DNA from: Obelidium mucronatum
Taxonomy: Eukaryota > Chytridiomycota > Chytridiomycetes > Chytridiales > Chytriomycetaceae
Assembly: GCA_025765595.1 (NCBI GenBank)
Contig: JAIVFH010000006.1
Location: forward strand, 186,001-250,000
Length of the DNA stretch: 64,000 bases
Reading direction: 5' to 3'
The notes beneath the pieces are model-generated. The model did not search any database, was not told the DNA's origin, and was given only the letters and a program-made list of their open reading frames with translations. Position numbers and translations under genes: made by a program. Positions 28,139 through 43,438 of this stretch are shown in pieces (the first letter of the stretch is position 1; each line of letters begins with the position of its first letter).

Positions 28139-29592
28139 TTATGCTCCGTATAGAGAAGAGTATTCCAGCATCAGCAGCGTTGTGTAGCACTGTTGCTCCT
28201 CGGGCCGACTCACGCGTTCCATCAGTTTTTTGGCATTCTGCGCGATTTCCCGGGCCTTGTCGTCGTTTTTCATCAACCAGTCCAGCTTTTCCTCCAAATC
28301 AGAATAGTCCAGCCTGAAAGGAACGTAATGCACCATGGGAATCAGCTTCCAGTTGTAGTAGTCGGTGAAGATGCCGTTGTACAAGACAACAGAGTTGGTT
28401 TGCAAGTACTGCTGGAGCCTGGAGGGCCACGTGTTGCCATCGAGCACCAGCAGATACTTGAATCGCTTCGTATTCGAAAACTTGACCCCCTTTTTAAAGC
28501 CGTACTTGTCGCCAATCTTTTTCTTGACGGTATCGTCATACTGCTGCATCATATTGAAGCCCACGTCGACACTTAACCCATCGGGACGAGGCGGCGTGAA
28601 TTCTTTCCCGGCGTCAAAAGTCGACCCCGGATGCCTTCGTTCATATTCAAGGCCCCAATCCATAAGTCTGGTGCGCGGATACCGTTCCCAAGGCGCGTTA
28701 CTTCTGTAACTCCCACCCGTGGTGCTTCCACGCCAGAACAAAACGTTCAGCTTCTTTTCCCAGGGAATGGTATCCGTGACACGGTTTTTGGCGATTTCCA
28801 TGTGGTACATCATGGGCATTAGTACATCCCGGAAGCACGACAGTTTGCTTTGTGAGAAGATGGGTGCGGCTTCGTCAAAGCTGCCCCTGTTTTGGGTGAC
28901 GAAACTGTCTGGATGTATGAAATAGCCATGTTGCTCGCGCAACGTCTTGTTGCCGCTGACAGCGTCAAACCCATCATGAGTATCGTTTGAGTAAATCACA
29001 GAGTCATAGCGTTCCCGGAAACATGAATTATGCACAAAAACGTCGGTTGGACTATTGTATACTGGGGGTCGATTGGTGGAGGTGTTGGAATCGGCTGGAA
29101 CGTGTCGCGGTTCGTCAAAAGTATTTATCACAAACTTGAAGTTTTCTGATCCAGTGAAAATGGAGCGGCCGGGATTGAGAAGTCCCGAGTAGCGGCCATA
29201 GAATCTGCCGTAAAAGAAATTGATTGTCTGACAGAGTCGTTAAAAAAAAAGGCGTTGCTTTGCGCATAGTGAATCTCGTTTCTCACTTTGGTATCTTTGT
29301 TCCGTAACGCCTCGACGGTAGCAGGATCAATGGTTCCCTTCTGGATCCATGGGTCCAAGTCAGAGTATATCTGTCTGTAGTTGCGTGGGTCTGTGGGACA
29401 GCCATTTGCCAGGGCAAATGCTACCCATCGGTTATAGTTTTGAGGTGGGTTTCTTCCAAACTGGTCAATGTACTTTTGACGGTACATTGGCGAGACTGGA
29501 GTGTGTCGTTTGGTGGCAGAGGAGAGCATGAGGACATTGACAAGGATGATTCCTACTACACAAGCACCAGCAATCATGCGCAGTGAAGACAT
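28139..29592 (-). CDS. CAP10-type glycosyltransferase (GT90), right copy
   Basis: Exons 29287-29592 and 28139-29227 give 464 residues. The membrane anchor, LFWRGSTTGGSYR and LVLDGNTWPSR blocks match the left copy. The first 190 or so residues differ at many positions, in the anchor, the stem and the first part of the catalytic region, and the intron is unrelated in sequence. From about 28900 toward the spacer the two copies are nearly identical. An upstream in-frame ATG at 29646 would add 18 residues, but the left arm lacks that extension, so 29592 is preferred. Confidence 0.84.
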
Positions 29593-29664
29593 TGTGATGG
29601 CGCTGAAAGAAGAGGCAAGGGATGCGTGATGAGTGAAATAAAACAACAGAAAACTTCAGAAAAA
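29593..29664. promoter_or_regulatory. divergent promoter region between CAP10 and Atp18-like genes, right arm
   Basis: Only 72 bp between divergent starts, compared with 112 bp on the left arm and poorly alignable with it. No factor site is assigned. Confidence 0.45.
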
Positions 29665-30383
29665 ATGGCAGCTTTGAACCGTACCTTTTTGGGCATGAAA
29701 GTCTGGCCAGCGTCTATGCTCAAGACTTACTTCCCATTCTTGATTTCTGGAACTACTGCGTACTTCTTGTTCAACTTTGCCGGAGTCAAGTTGAGAGACG
29801 GTAAATCGTCCCCTGATCTAATTTTTCCCTTTTTCTGGTGTGGTTGGTGTTTCTGTTTTTGATACTGATTGTCTTGTTGTCCTGCTACTAGACCCTACTG
29901 ACAAGTGGGCAAAAGTCGTGTATGTACAGTGGCTTGCTTTGTTTTCTCTTTTGTGTGGATAGAGGGAGTTGGTTTTGTTGGAAGTGTTGACTGGACGAAC
30001 GAACGAACGGGCGACACGACAGATACCCATTGCGATGATCTATTTGAATTCGAATTTCAGATGCTATTGCGATTGTGCGGATGTTGGCGTGAGCATGGAT
30101 GAATTACATGAGGCGAGAAAGCTGTAATGGAAAGGAATGATTGTTTAGTCGACTAGCGGCTATATTGGACTCATGCTTTTGGGTCGGAAAAGTGACTGAC
30201 GTCTCCATTTCACCTTAGTGAGAACGTTCGTGAAGCTAGTGCTCAACAAGCTCTTAAGAACGAAGCTGCTGCCTGGTACAACGAGCAGGTGGGAACTATA
30301 CATGTCATCCCTTTATTTCTTGACTCACAATGCTTTTTGTTTTATAGATCGCCAAGAAAGAAGGCAAGGCCAGCAAGCACTAA
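29665..30383 (+). CDS. ATP synthase subunit J (Atp18)-like protein, right copy
   Basis: Exons 29665-29800, 29892-29919, 30219-30288 and 30348-30383 give 89 residues. The N-terminus and single membrane span match the left copy, with Ala for Thr at residue 3. Intron 1 and the first 150 bp of intron 2 are shared with the left arm; the rest of intron 2 and intron 3 are not. The stop marks the outer limit of the duplication, and WDR5 begins 50 bp downstream. Confidence 0.6.
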
Positions 30384-30433
30384 ATCGTTGTTTGTGTTTT
30401 TTTCACCAATAATAAATAAAACATACCTGAAAA

Positions 30434-32006
<1,573 letters not shown>

Positions 32007-32107
32007 GTTTTTGGACAAAACAAATAAAAACATTAATAATGAACTGATTATCTTCTTAACCAAAATACTGTTTTTATTTCCATCCTTCTGCAATTTCGCT
32101 ACTGCTG

Positions 32108-35100
32108 CTACACATCGTTGAGATCACAGCAAAAACGAATGTAAACTCCTTTGCCGTTCGGCAAAACTGTTTGAGACTTGATGTCTCTTTCCACACTGAC
32201 AATATGGGTCTCGCTAAAGTGACGTTCTGCCATCCACAAATTAATAACCAGCTTTGTATAATTAGCGGCTTGTTGATGTGGTCCTTTTCGATTGAATCGA
32301 TCAGAACTGTTTTCGAGACGATCCCAAAAGTCCAACTTTTTGGCAAACACGACAAATTGCTCAGCGATTGTTGCAGGACCCACAAACGAAATATCCAAAT
32401 ATTCTAGTGCAGGACACGTTTTCAAAACGTCTGATATTGTGTCCAGGTTTGGACGCGGAATTACTCGAAGCCAAAGCCGTGTTAATGAAGAGAATGGAGG
32501 TGCTGGTTGAATGAAAGGCAGTTCTACAAGAGATGAGCGCATTTGTCTGTCCCGTTTGGCAAGGGTATTGGCCAGCAATGCGAATGGCGATTGACTCGGT
32601 GAATGAGGATCGCGTTCGATGCCAATGGCGTTGTCTAGGATATCATCCAAAAGAGTATTGGGTACATTGTTCTGAGGCTCGATTCCAACTGCGTCATCGC
32701 CATGCGTGACTTCATCTTCAACCATAGGGGCGCTCTGCTGATTGCTGACTTGAGAGACAGTACTATCTACAGGAATTGCTTCTAATTCGCCATCATCTAC
32801 ATTCATTGCTGCGGTTGCAGGGTTCGGGGAACCCATCACCACGTCAACATCCTCTGAATGGAGAATTCCATAACCCGCCTCCTCCGACTCATCATCATTA
32901 TTTTCTTCCTCTTCTTCCTCCATTGAATCCATGCCATTTGCTTCATCGCCATCGTCATTCGAGTCATATCCTTCTCGACCCATCCGCCTCTTGCCTTTCG
33001 ACGGTCGCCTCTCAATACCAATAAACACAACCTTGACCGTATCCAAAGCGACTTCCCCAACAGCTAAACTTTCCATCTGCGATCTCACACTAGGTCGAAT
33101 TCCCAACAAGAGTTTCTTCACCGCCAACAATCGCTCCTCCGAACCCGTCCCATCAAACTCCAGAAACTGGCTGTTGCTATAACTTCCTCGCATTCCGTAC
33201 CCAGCCCCGCGTCCAATACCACTCGCACCACGACTCGCATCGCCGAATCCACCGCCACCACCGTACCCGGCGTATTGATACAAGTCGTCCCAGTTCCCGC
33301 TACCCAACGCAAGGTTTTTTAAGCATGAAAACTCTTGGAGCGTGCCGTGAGTCCAAGCTGGGCTCCGGATATGGAGCGTGTGGATCTCAGGTGACGTGTG
33401 GGAGAGGAGTTCGAGATTGAGTCCATGCGCCTCTTGCCGGACATGTGTTAGTTTGGAGGCGTGTAGAGAGAGGAGGGTTGTTGGATGGAAATGAGTTCTC
33501 TCGTGTAATGGAAGAATCGTGCTTATATGGTGGAGTGCCTTTAAATTTGCTTGAGTCTGATACATGGCGCTAGGAGATATTGCCAGGCTATGCGATTGAG
33601 GGGGGTGTCCAATGGCTGTTGATGTGAAACGAAGTGATGTGGAAGCCGAGGCAGCATTGCTGGAGGGTCGAGTTTTTTTGCATTGCTGACAAATGAGATC
33701 AAAGTGAATTGTGTTGACTTGCTGACAGCTACATTGCCAGAATGATTCGTTTGATGCTTGTTGATTTTGATAGTGTTGAGGAGGCATTGGTATCCGTGAA
33801 GGTGGAAGAAATCCAGATGCTGAAGATGATGGCAAAACTGGTTCAAAAACGTCATCTGCGGGCTCATGTTGAACCACATCACTGCCCAACATAACATCTT
33901 CCAGTCTTCTCCAATCTTCCTCTGTCAATACTGCCAATCCCGTTTGACTTCCAGTTGGATTTAGTATTGTGGTATCTCCGTTTTCTGACTCAAAAATACG
34001 GGCATGTCTCCTCGCATGGGCAGACGCACCGACCGATGGGTTTCGAGTGTCTGTGGTGACAATCCATCCTTTTTCTCCAATCGGGCCCATTATTCGGATT
34101 TGCAGCGCCTTCAACGAGCTTCCTAAGCAAATTCCGAGCCTCGACCACAGCTTGGATCCCCGAATCCATTCTAATTCGGCTTCAGTGTCTGCAGTACTGA
34201 TTCGAGCGACACGACTTCCTCTAGCACTGTCAGGTCGAGATTTTCCACGTCCTTTGGACTCCACACAGACATGTATGTGTAACGACTCAATACAAATAAC
34301 GCGATTTCTATGGATTCTAGAGTGATATTGACAGGGAATAAAAGTATTTGATGCAGATTCAATGGCAGAGCAGAGGATCTCTATAACTTCATGGACAGTC
34401 GTCCAGATGGGATCGTTGGTAGCATTGGGGGGTCCATCTTGTTTATAGAACTCGGGAGATCTGAATGTCAATGACAGGGAAGACAATGGCGGCGGGTGGT
34501 GGTGGTGATGAAAAGGCAGTGCTGAATGAATGAATGGTCAGACAGCTCACGAGTATTGGCATTCAAAACTACCTGATTGCAGACAATCACAGCATCCATC
34601 TGAGACGATCAATTCTGATTGTTGCGACAGACACGCCTGGTCGCAGCAGCACACACAGGCATTCGCGGCGGACCGCGTCTGCACGATTGCGTCCAGGATG
34701 TCCTTGAAGGCGGACGGACTCAGGGCCGGAAAGGCGGCATTCAGCTTGCGGTGGCACCAGACGCGGGCGGCAAACGGCGGGGCGGCGGGCGGCGCGGCGA
34801 GCAGCATGCGGGCGGCGGCGTCGACGAGGCCCGGCGCCAGCGACACGCGCACCAGGCGCGGCAGCGACAGCAGCGCGAGCACGTCGAACACGGCCGGCGC
34901 GAGCACCGCCATGCGCCACCGCCGGCACACGCCGCCCACGCCGCACTGCGCCGGCGCCGCCCTGGCCCGGGGTCGCCCGGGTGCCGGTGCGGGCCGGCGC
35001 CCCGAGAAGCGCGCGGCGGCGCCCTCCAGCGTCGGCGCCAGCCCGGGTCTTTCCGCGCGCGCGGGCGCCGGCGCTGCGACGCGCCGCTGCGAGTACAGCG

Positions 35101-35366
35101 GGTGGCGGTGGAGCACGCGCTCGCCTGGGGCAGCAAGCAGAGTCAACAACCACAACCAACTACACCCACACAACCACACAACCACACACGAACGCGATCG
35201 CATCCCTACCAGGCGTCGCCAGCACCGGAAACAAGTCCGCCGTCGACGAGGGCCCGCCGATCCCCGCAGCGTAGTGCGTCGGCGCAACCGCAAACCACAG
35301 AATGCGCTCAAGCAGCGCAAGGGGAAGCGCGTCAATCGTCACCACTGGCCGCTCTGCTGTTGCCAT
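32108..35366 (-). CDS. F-box-like protein with RanBP2-type zinc finger
   Basis: Exons 35210-35366, 34551-35124 and 32108-34460 join in frame to 1027 residues. The N-terminus (IDALPLALLERILWFAV) fits an F-box-like helix pair, suggesting an SCF adaptor; this is inference. The middle holds one RanBP2-type zinc finger (WQCSCQQVN...CQQCKKTRP). C-terminal to it are leucine-rich-like segments (FSCLKNLALG, LTRLWLRVIPRPNLDTI, PALEYLDISFVG) separated by an acidic, disordered stretch. Exon 2 is extremely GC-rich and Ala/Arg/Pro-rich. The start is 64 bp from the divergent HEAT-repeat gene. No substrate can be named. Confidence 0.6.
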
Positions 35367-35430
35367 TTCGGAATTGAGGGTATTCGATTTGGAAAATAAA
35401 AAATTATTTAATTTTATATAAATACAAACC
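35367..35430. promoter_or_regulatory. 64-bp bidirectional promoter interval
   Basis: Divergent starts of the F-box-like gene (35366) and the HEAT-repeat gene (35431) are separated by 64 bp. The interval is AT-rich with a TATATAAATA-like run at about 35415-35425, so both promoters probably overlap each other or the first exons. Confidence 0.5.
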
Positions 35431-37838
35431 ATGCAGAAACCTCCTTCCGCAGGCGCCGCGAGGCGTCAAATGGCAAGCGGCACAGCTGCATTCGCGTTCA
35501 TAACTGGCGACCGACCAAGCATCGCGAACTGGCTGAATGACGTCGGGTCATTCTTTGGAACAACTGGTAATATCAAAGTCACCTGTCAAACCCAAAAACT
35601 CCCGGCAGCACCAGAATATCACATCCCAAGAGAAACTCATTCGCATCTTAAAACTATAGCTTCGGCCGCTCACGAGCAACTTAACCTGGCTTTTGTATCG
35701 TCCAATTCGCCACACAACAAGAATACTCTCATGGATGCAGACACCAGCAAGGCCAGCCATCAAATAACTGCAGATGACATACTTGAAGTTAAAACCGTTC
35801 ACGAGATGGTAATTTTGTCATAGAAATCTTGACGAATATTGCTAATTTCAAGCAAATCTTTTACCAGGTTCGGTTAATTGCAGTTTTAGGACATCACGAT
35901 GATCGCGTCAGAACTGGCTCTGTTTTTTTGCTTGTGGCGTTGGCGAAGATATTCATGCCAAAGTTGACAACCGCAACGGTAGAAAAATACAGTGAGCGAA
36001 TCGCATCAGTGACTCTTGGTCTTATGATGGCAGAGCGAGGTATGCCATTTTCGTCAGACTTTTAATATAAGACTATAAACCCTTTTCTCGACAGAATACC
36101 ATGCCTCCGTTCACGAACTCTTCACAATCATCGGCCCAGCGTTCAACGCAATAGCCATTCCAATTGTTGCTGGGCTTGAAGCATTCTTTACTTGTCTGGA
36201 TTCCAGTATTAGAGGAATCTGCATCACTGCCTTAAGCAGGATTGTGTTTGAAAACGATCGCGTCTTTCTCGAAGAAGACCATTTGGCTGCAATCTGGAAC
36301 TTGTACTTTTCTCTTGGCTCCATCGGCATGATGTCTAAAGTTTTTCCGGACCGTATCGTCATTATCAAGGTTCTTTCTAAACAATTTTAACAAACCAATA
36401 TCTATTTCTAAACGCATATTCAGGGACTAGGGTTGTTGGCGCCAATCTATGCCGCGGTCGATTCATCCCTCACGTACGGAATTGTTGGCACACTTCTTCA
36501 TCTCCAAAACAAAGTAAGAAAACTCAAAATGTTCCGTAGTATCTTACGTTCTACTCTAGACTGCTTTTGAAACCGAAGAGATCAAAATTACAGTGAAGCA
36601 ACTATTCGACAGATTTCCAGAACTAGACAAGAAGGTCCCAAGTAGAGACTCACATGCGTATGGTAGGTTTATTTTTTTGTAAAGAAACCCTGCTAATTGG
36701 CTTGCTTCCCAGGAACTGGATACAATTTCTTCCTCAACCTTCTCACTCCACATGATGAGTTTGCATATGACTTGCTTCCTTGGGCGTTGGAAAACTTCTC
36801 AACAGTCACATACTATTCATTTCCGGAAAACAAGGGAAAACCTATCCCCATCTCGGCAACAGAGCAGTTTCCAGCCCTGGACGAATTCATAAAATCGTTG
36901 ACAAATCACTTTCGAGCAACACCCGCACTTATCCGATATGGTGCCAGTTCCGCGTTACACACTTCGCTTGTCATGTACCCTAAAGTGGCGGAAAACCACC
37001 CCGGCCTTCTCGTGTACATTTTGACTGGAATACTTGACACAGACCATCTTGCTGCGTTTCTCTACATGTCCATGCTTGAAAGCATTTGCGCCAATGGATC
37101 CCCCAATGCCGCAAAAAATAAAACCCGGGAGCTGATTATAAAGTTCCGAAGACAAACCGATGATGATGTAGTTGGATATGACATGTTATATTTTGACGCT
37201 GACCGAGTAACGATCCCGCCTGTTTCTGGAATTGTTCGAACTGCTCCTGCATCAAAAGAGGTTTCAATAAGTGACATTTTCGATGTTGCCACTGGATTGA
37301 CGCCACCGATTGCTCCAAAACTTTTGCACAAGCTATTAAATACTTTCGAGTATTTACCTAAACGTTTGAAATTGAAGCAGCTGGAGTTGGTGAGACTGTG
37401 GGGCTCCAAAAGTGAAAAGGTGGGAAACTTGACATTTGTGCCGGTTTTTTGTGTTTAAGAAATCAACACAAAATAGTTTGACACCCAGTTGATGCAAACA
37501 CTGTTTCCATTGTTGAATAGCCTTGATGAAGACATTCAACTTGCGACGGCGCATATCTTGAAGGCGTTGATCACGAAATTTAATTCTGCACACAGTGCTG
37601 ATATTAATTATGCATGGTCCCATTTACAAAGCCTCATGAAACCTGGAACCGGGGCAGTTGAGTTGTTTAGAAAGACTTTGTATTTTAAGGTTTTTTAACA
37701 TTGACATGTTCTAGAATCTCCTCTGTAGCATTTTGGGACTCATTCGGGACTTTCCCTTGGATCGACTTGGTGACGAAGCCAAGGAAGATGTAAACACCGA
37801 TTTATGATTGATTTTTCATAGGACATATTTTGACTTTG

Positions 37839-37877
<39 letters not shown>

Positions 37878-40800
37878 GTTTGTGGTAGCTTCTCGACACA
37901 CTTGTCAAAGTTATTTTCCATCCGGACCCACAAGTACGATATTTGGCGTATGATATTATCGGATCGTCTTCAGATTTTTGGAAGGCAAGCTCTCTGTGGA
38001 GTACGGCGCTGGGTGTCATGTTTTTATCCATTGGAGACCAAAACTTGATCTGGTATGTTGTTATTCCCCTTTTATGTCTCCAACTCCCCGTGTCTTTTTG
38101 TCGTTGCTGACACATGATATTTCAGTGCCCGTCAAAACATTGACTTGATCCTTGGGCAAATTGAAAAAGTACACAATGTCAAAGATCTGATGGTTCCACT
38201 TGGACTTGTAAAGGATTCTTTTGGAGGGCCACTTGTGACAACTTTGAAAGCATTTGATGATTTAGCCAACGCGATTCTTAAAGACAAACCCAAGTTGCAG
38301 GAACTTATTGACGCCTTGACGTCTGAATCTAGCGCGGATACTTTTTGGTACTTTTTCTTGGATGGAGTGACTGGTATTTGAAAATTTGTTTTGTTTCAAT
38401 GTGAACACGGGGTTAATGGAAGGACCACAGACAGTCAACTTGTAAAACCTGACGACTATGATTATACAAAGAATTTTATTCATTCCCCTTTCTGGATTTC
38501 GATCCTCTTGACAAAATTGTCAATGACACCACCACCACTGACTGTAAGGAATCTTTTTTTTTTTTTTTTTTTTTTTGAGAAACGAGTTTTTTACATTATT
38601 CTTTTTTTTCGATTACAGAATAGTGAAAATGACAGACGAGATGTGATGCCTACAACCCCTGCCAACAAGCGGCGTTTTATTTGTGGCTTCATGTTGTGTC
38701 TTCTTCCCACATGTGGAATGCCTGATCCAATCTTGAGACAGTAAGAAGAAAATTATTTTGACTGTACTTTCTATTTGATTCATTAATTGTTGTTTTTTTG
38801 TTCAGCGCCGCGTGTGTCGCCACAGTGTTTACGTGCTTTCGCCAAAATGTGGCTCATCCTGGTATCTTGCGGGGATTAATGGAGTTTGTAAGTTTGCAGA
38901 TGTTGAATCATAAGCAATGGGCATTTCAGTCGTAAGCCTTTTTCTTCCTCTGTCGTTTCTTTGTTTTCTGTGCGAAACTTAATCTTTGATCCTTGCTTTT
39001 TCAGATCAGGGCTTGACATTTTAAAACTGTTGGCACGAGTTAAGCTGCCTGGGTTGAGGTAAAAAAGAGATTCTTAAGAAAGAAAATCTAATTCTTCCTA
39101 CTTTTCTCTGAAATTAGTCCAGCCATTTTATTGCAATACCTGGATCTCGCCCTTGATGTGGCATTTAATTCACCAAGCCACATTGTTAAAGTGGGAGCCC
39201 TAGAGCTGTTGGAAACCTTCCTGCTTGTGTTTCCTAGCGGGGTTACTACAAAGCTCCCGGAAATACGTGATGTCGTGCGCACGTTACTTGCTGATGAGGA
39301 AATGGAAGTCTGTCATACAGCAGCCCGTATCTATCCATTGGTATTCCGCTGTGTTTCAAGCAATAACGCGCAAGACTTTTACGACTACTTGATTGGGGAA
39401 ATCAGCCTTATCAAGAAGGGCGGTGCTGAGTTGGCGTCAGACCCTTTACTGGCAGCATTGGCCCAGGATGAGCAACAAAGAATTGTTGTGCAAAGCATAT
39501 TGGCCTTGGGCTCTATATCGACTCCATCATTGGCATACCAAATCATTCAAGATTTACTCAAATTCTTGGCATCCGAGGATCATGATGTTCGCTATTCTGC
39601 CTTTACGTCTATTTCTAACCAAATGCAATATTTGGATGTCATTGAACGGGCTTCAATCATGTGGGTTTTGCTTCCGCTGTATGCTGACCCGTACAAACCA
39701 ATTCGGGTCGCGTTTGCAAAGGTGTTGAGAAAAATGCCGTCAAAGTTGGACTTGATGCTTAAAGTTATATTGCCTCATACTGACGATAGCTTTATAATGA
39801 ATAGCGTGTTTGTATTTTTTATTTTTTTCGAATATTTTTTTTTCTGAAGTTTTTCAAAATAATTTTTGGTTTCTTTTTAGAACGTGGGAGGATCTTTTAT
39901 TGGATGGAGTTTTGATTCATGCCAATATGAAAGTTTTAAGTGAAATTATCGTTGATTTGGGGCTTGTGAATTCTGTGAATTCTGATATGACGGATCAATT
40001 GGTAACATCTAGTCGTTGCTCCCAAGTTCTTTTATTTGGAATTAATGGTTGAATCAACTACAGCCTCTTGAAGACGATGGATTCAACTTGCCCAGAATAT
40101 CTCACAAACTGATGGCAAGAATCAAAGAAATTGCAAAGACCTTCACAACGATTTTGCCTTCAATCAATATCAGTCAAGTAATGTACCATTTGTTGGAAAT
40201 GCAGGAGGGAAAACATTCTCAGGTGAGTCTTTACTTTGGGGTTCAGTTTATAACTTTTGTTTTTGTGATTTTTTTTTGAATCTGCTCAAACTAGGGCTAT
40301 TCGCTGTTGGTTCTTTCTGAGCTGTCATGTGCATATGAAGCCATTTTAGGCGATACCATTGATGTTTTGGTTTCAAGTTTGAGCCATGATTTGACAGCAG
40401 AATCTACCCACCTGGTTCAAGCAGCCGCTCTTGGCCTTAAAAATATCAGTGGTGAGTCCCATCTGTATCTTCCTCCTTCTCTTCGTCTATATTCTAATTT
40501 CTAACATATTCCATAGAACTATCACCACCAGCATTCAAGCAGATGCTGACAAAAGTTACTACGGCACCCCTTCCCAATGAAGGAGAGCTATTTAATCTGT
40601 TTTACAGAATCGACGCGATTCGCGACTTTTCTGCCAACAAGGCCCCTGAATTATTGCGGAAATACACCCCTCTCATCACGAGTCACCGTTTTTCATTAAC
40701 AAAAAGGCTGTACGCCATCTACTTGAGTGGTAGCAAATTTCTGCACCCCTATTTTTTGTTATCCTTATATTTTGCTAAACAAGGGGCATTTTTCACCCCC

Positions 40801-43391
40801 AAAAAAAATAATAGTCGAGTTATGTTTGATGGTTGGACAGGATGAAATCTTGCACGTCTTGGACGCTTTACAAACATTTATTGAAACTGCGGACCAAGAT
40901 AATGTGATTGAAAAGATTCATGGATCCATTAGCAAGTTGTTGGGAGTTGTGGGACCCAAACACACGATTTTTCGTACAATGTTGGGAACGTGTCGAAAAG
41001 TATGGTTTCTTTTTAATTTTTCAAGATTTTCTCTCTCTCTTTGTTTATCAGATGGAATTATTTTTTCTTGTCCTTCTTTCAAAAAATAGTACATCAAATC
41101 TAAGGACCTTGAACTTCGGATGAAAGCGCTGCAAATATTTCAAATCTTTATAAAATACCTGTCAACAGGTGGGGGTTGGAGATTCTCATTGACGTGACTT
41201 ACAGTGTCTTGCTCTCTTTTTTTTGCAGAGGAGGCTATGACGTTTGGAATGACATTGTTGGCCGACTCGAACCCAGATGTACAGTTGATTCTACCCACTC
41301 TCACATTCCACTGACTTACTTCAATTGATTTTTTCAGATTCGATCAAAGACCAGATACGTTCTTACTCTCAGTGGCGTGTTGGACTTTGCTATCCCTACT
41401 TTGAGAAATGCAAAGTCATATGTTGGAACTAGAAGGGTAAGTTTTTTTTTTTTATAAAACCACCGCCCAAACAAGCACGTTTCATTACGCTTGTAATTAA
41501 ACCTTTTAATCCAGGGCGCTTTATTAGAGACTTGCAAACTGTCTGCGATTTCCAAGTTGGGTGTGACTGTCGCGTCAGCGGCACCAGAAAATGTAAGGGG
41601 AAAAATTTTTTTCTTCCCAAACAAAAAAAAAACCAAACACGCTTCATTTTTTTTGATTTAGGACTCACTTGCGATCCCAATGGTTGACAAGGACCCCTTC
41701 AACGCAAAATACTATGGCTCCGAACGCCGCAAAAAGTTCACTGCACGTTATGGACTGGATGAATCGCGCTTTGGAAGAGCGTCGACACCAGTGACTCAAT
41801 CTATTCTTGAAGGTGTAGAGGACGCTGTTCTCTCTTTTCATCAGCCTTCGGCGCAAACGATTGCAAAATATCAATGGGTATTTATTTATTTTCCGTGTTG
41901 TCTTTTGATTTTTCTGCAAGTTATTGAAACGATGTTCTTTTTTTTCGGTAGATGTTGAATCTTGATACAACGACCTTGTTGCATGAATGCATGAAACAAT
42001 TCCCAGAAGTTGCGGACCAAGTTATCACTGCACATTTACAGCAAACCGAGGCTGCCATTGGCATCAAAAACGCCGAAGACGAGGAACCGCCTGAAGAAGC
42101 AGGAGCAGATGTCGAAAACGAAATCCATATTCTAGACGTGTTTTCAAACTTGTTAATTGCGTTTGATGGAATCAATATTGATTCCACAGCGAATTTCATT
42201 CGTCGTTTGGAGAATTTTATTACAGTGTGTAATCAAAAGGCAACTGATATTAGAGAGAAATTGTATATGGAGCTTGAAAATACGTTCTACTTTTTTAACG
42301 AGTTTATTGATGTCCCGATTGTGTCTGAAGAGCAGTTGAGTTTATTCTTCAATATTCTCTTGAATGATTCTTTTAAATTAAAAAAAACAACAGATATGAG
42401 GCCCTTGAAGAGCTGAAAGCGGAAAATCAGAAGGCAACTCTTGAAGCAGTTAAATCTGGAACGACAGATCGCTTGTCTGCTCTTGATATGAAAAAAGTTG
42501 AAATGGATGAGATGCTGGAAAGCAAGGTAAGGAATTTTATGTTGTTACCATTGACTCAAGAGAAGACTGAAGCTTGTGGAATAAATAGAGCGAATCCTTG
42601 CGCCGAATTACGATACTGGCTCTTCATGCAACTTCCGGATACGGCGTTTACTATGCCTTATCGCTAGGTGAGGATTTGTTTGACGCTTTCCAAAAATTCT
42701 AAACATGCAAATTTCAGAATGCGAAGAATCTGCACTCACAAACGCACTCAAATTTCTTGTGGATATGCTGGAGAATGAGCATCGAGGCATTCGTATTGCT
42801 GCTGTGGAAGCATTTTTGACTATAGCAAAGATACAACTTGAGAACGGTCCCCGCCCGGATATTCTACGCAACGTACAGGACACAGTTACCCATTTCTTGG
42901 ATAAACTTCTTGATGGAACGGAACTGTACAGGAGAGTAAGTGCTTACATGAACGAGAAAAGTTTCCATTTCGAATTGACCAAAAAAAAAAACCAACCTAT
43001 CCTCACAGAAAGCAGACTATATCAGCCTGATTGCACAGCTTTTGGTTCACGTGAATGATAATTTTGTGATTATCAAGGTTCTGGTTTTATTAGTGAAGCT
43101 TTGGAAGGATCCTGACAGTGAGGTTCGAATTATGTCCATCAAAATGGTCCGTCTCCTGGGTGAAGTTGGAATTCCTCAAGTTATGGAATGTTTCCGAGCC
43201 GATGGTATGGGGTTTTTTTTTTGAAACTGCACATTCCTCGTTAACTCAACTTTCAAATAGCAGTTGGACAAAACTCATTGGATAGTAGACCAGCCTTGAT
43301 GCCCCAGTTGACTGGTCTTCTTGGCAACCCGGAATATTTGGAGAAAGAGGGACTTCAGGACCTGTTGACTTGGAGATTCTCACAAAGATAG
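35431..43391 (+). CDS. very large HEAT/ARM-repeat protein, family not identified
   Basis: About 25-30 short exons over 8 kb, estimated near 2000 residues, almost all helical. Repeats typical of HEAT pairs are easy to see, for example HPDPQVRYLAYDIIGSS, HIVKVGALELLETFLLVFP, EMEVCHTAARIYPLVFR, DHDVRYSAFTSISNQ, DPYKPIRVAFAKVLRKMP, LELRMKALQIFQIFIKYL, HRGIRIAAVEAFLTIAK and DSEVRIMSIKMVRLLGEVG. I compared it in memory with Ecm29, focadhesin, Gcn1 and maestro-type proteins and could not assign it. No transmembrane span or enzymatic motif is visible. Several introns hold long T runs (37 and 22 bases). It converges on the TPR-like gene with 47 bp between stops. Confidence 0.7.
37840..37876 (+). repeat. 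poly(T) run of about 37 bases in an intron
   Basis: Uninterrupted T run just upstream of the acceptor ...gtag near 37890, within the HEAT-repeat gene. It may serve as an extended polypyrimidine tract. Exact length may be a sequencing estimate. Confidence 0.9.
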
Positions 43392-43422
43392 GGCTGTGTT
43401 GTTCTCTTGATCAAAAAGACCC

Positions 43423-43437
43423 AATAAAAATTTTATT
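43423..43437. terminator. two-way poly(A) signal between convergent genes
   Basis: AATAAA on the plus strand (43423-43428) and AATAAA on the minus strand (43432-43437) lie within 15 bp, between the stops of the HEAT-repeat gene (43391) and the TPR-like gene (43439). The transcripts of both genes must overlap at their 3' ends. Confidence 0.7.
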
Positions 43438-43438
43438 A

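Noticed and set aside
32776..33182. Plus-strand open frames opposite the F-box-like gene
   Set aside because: They mirror the acidic low-complexity part of the long minus-strand exon.
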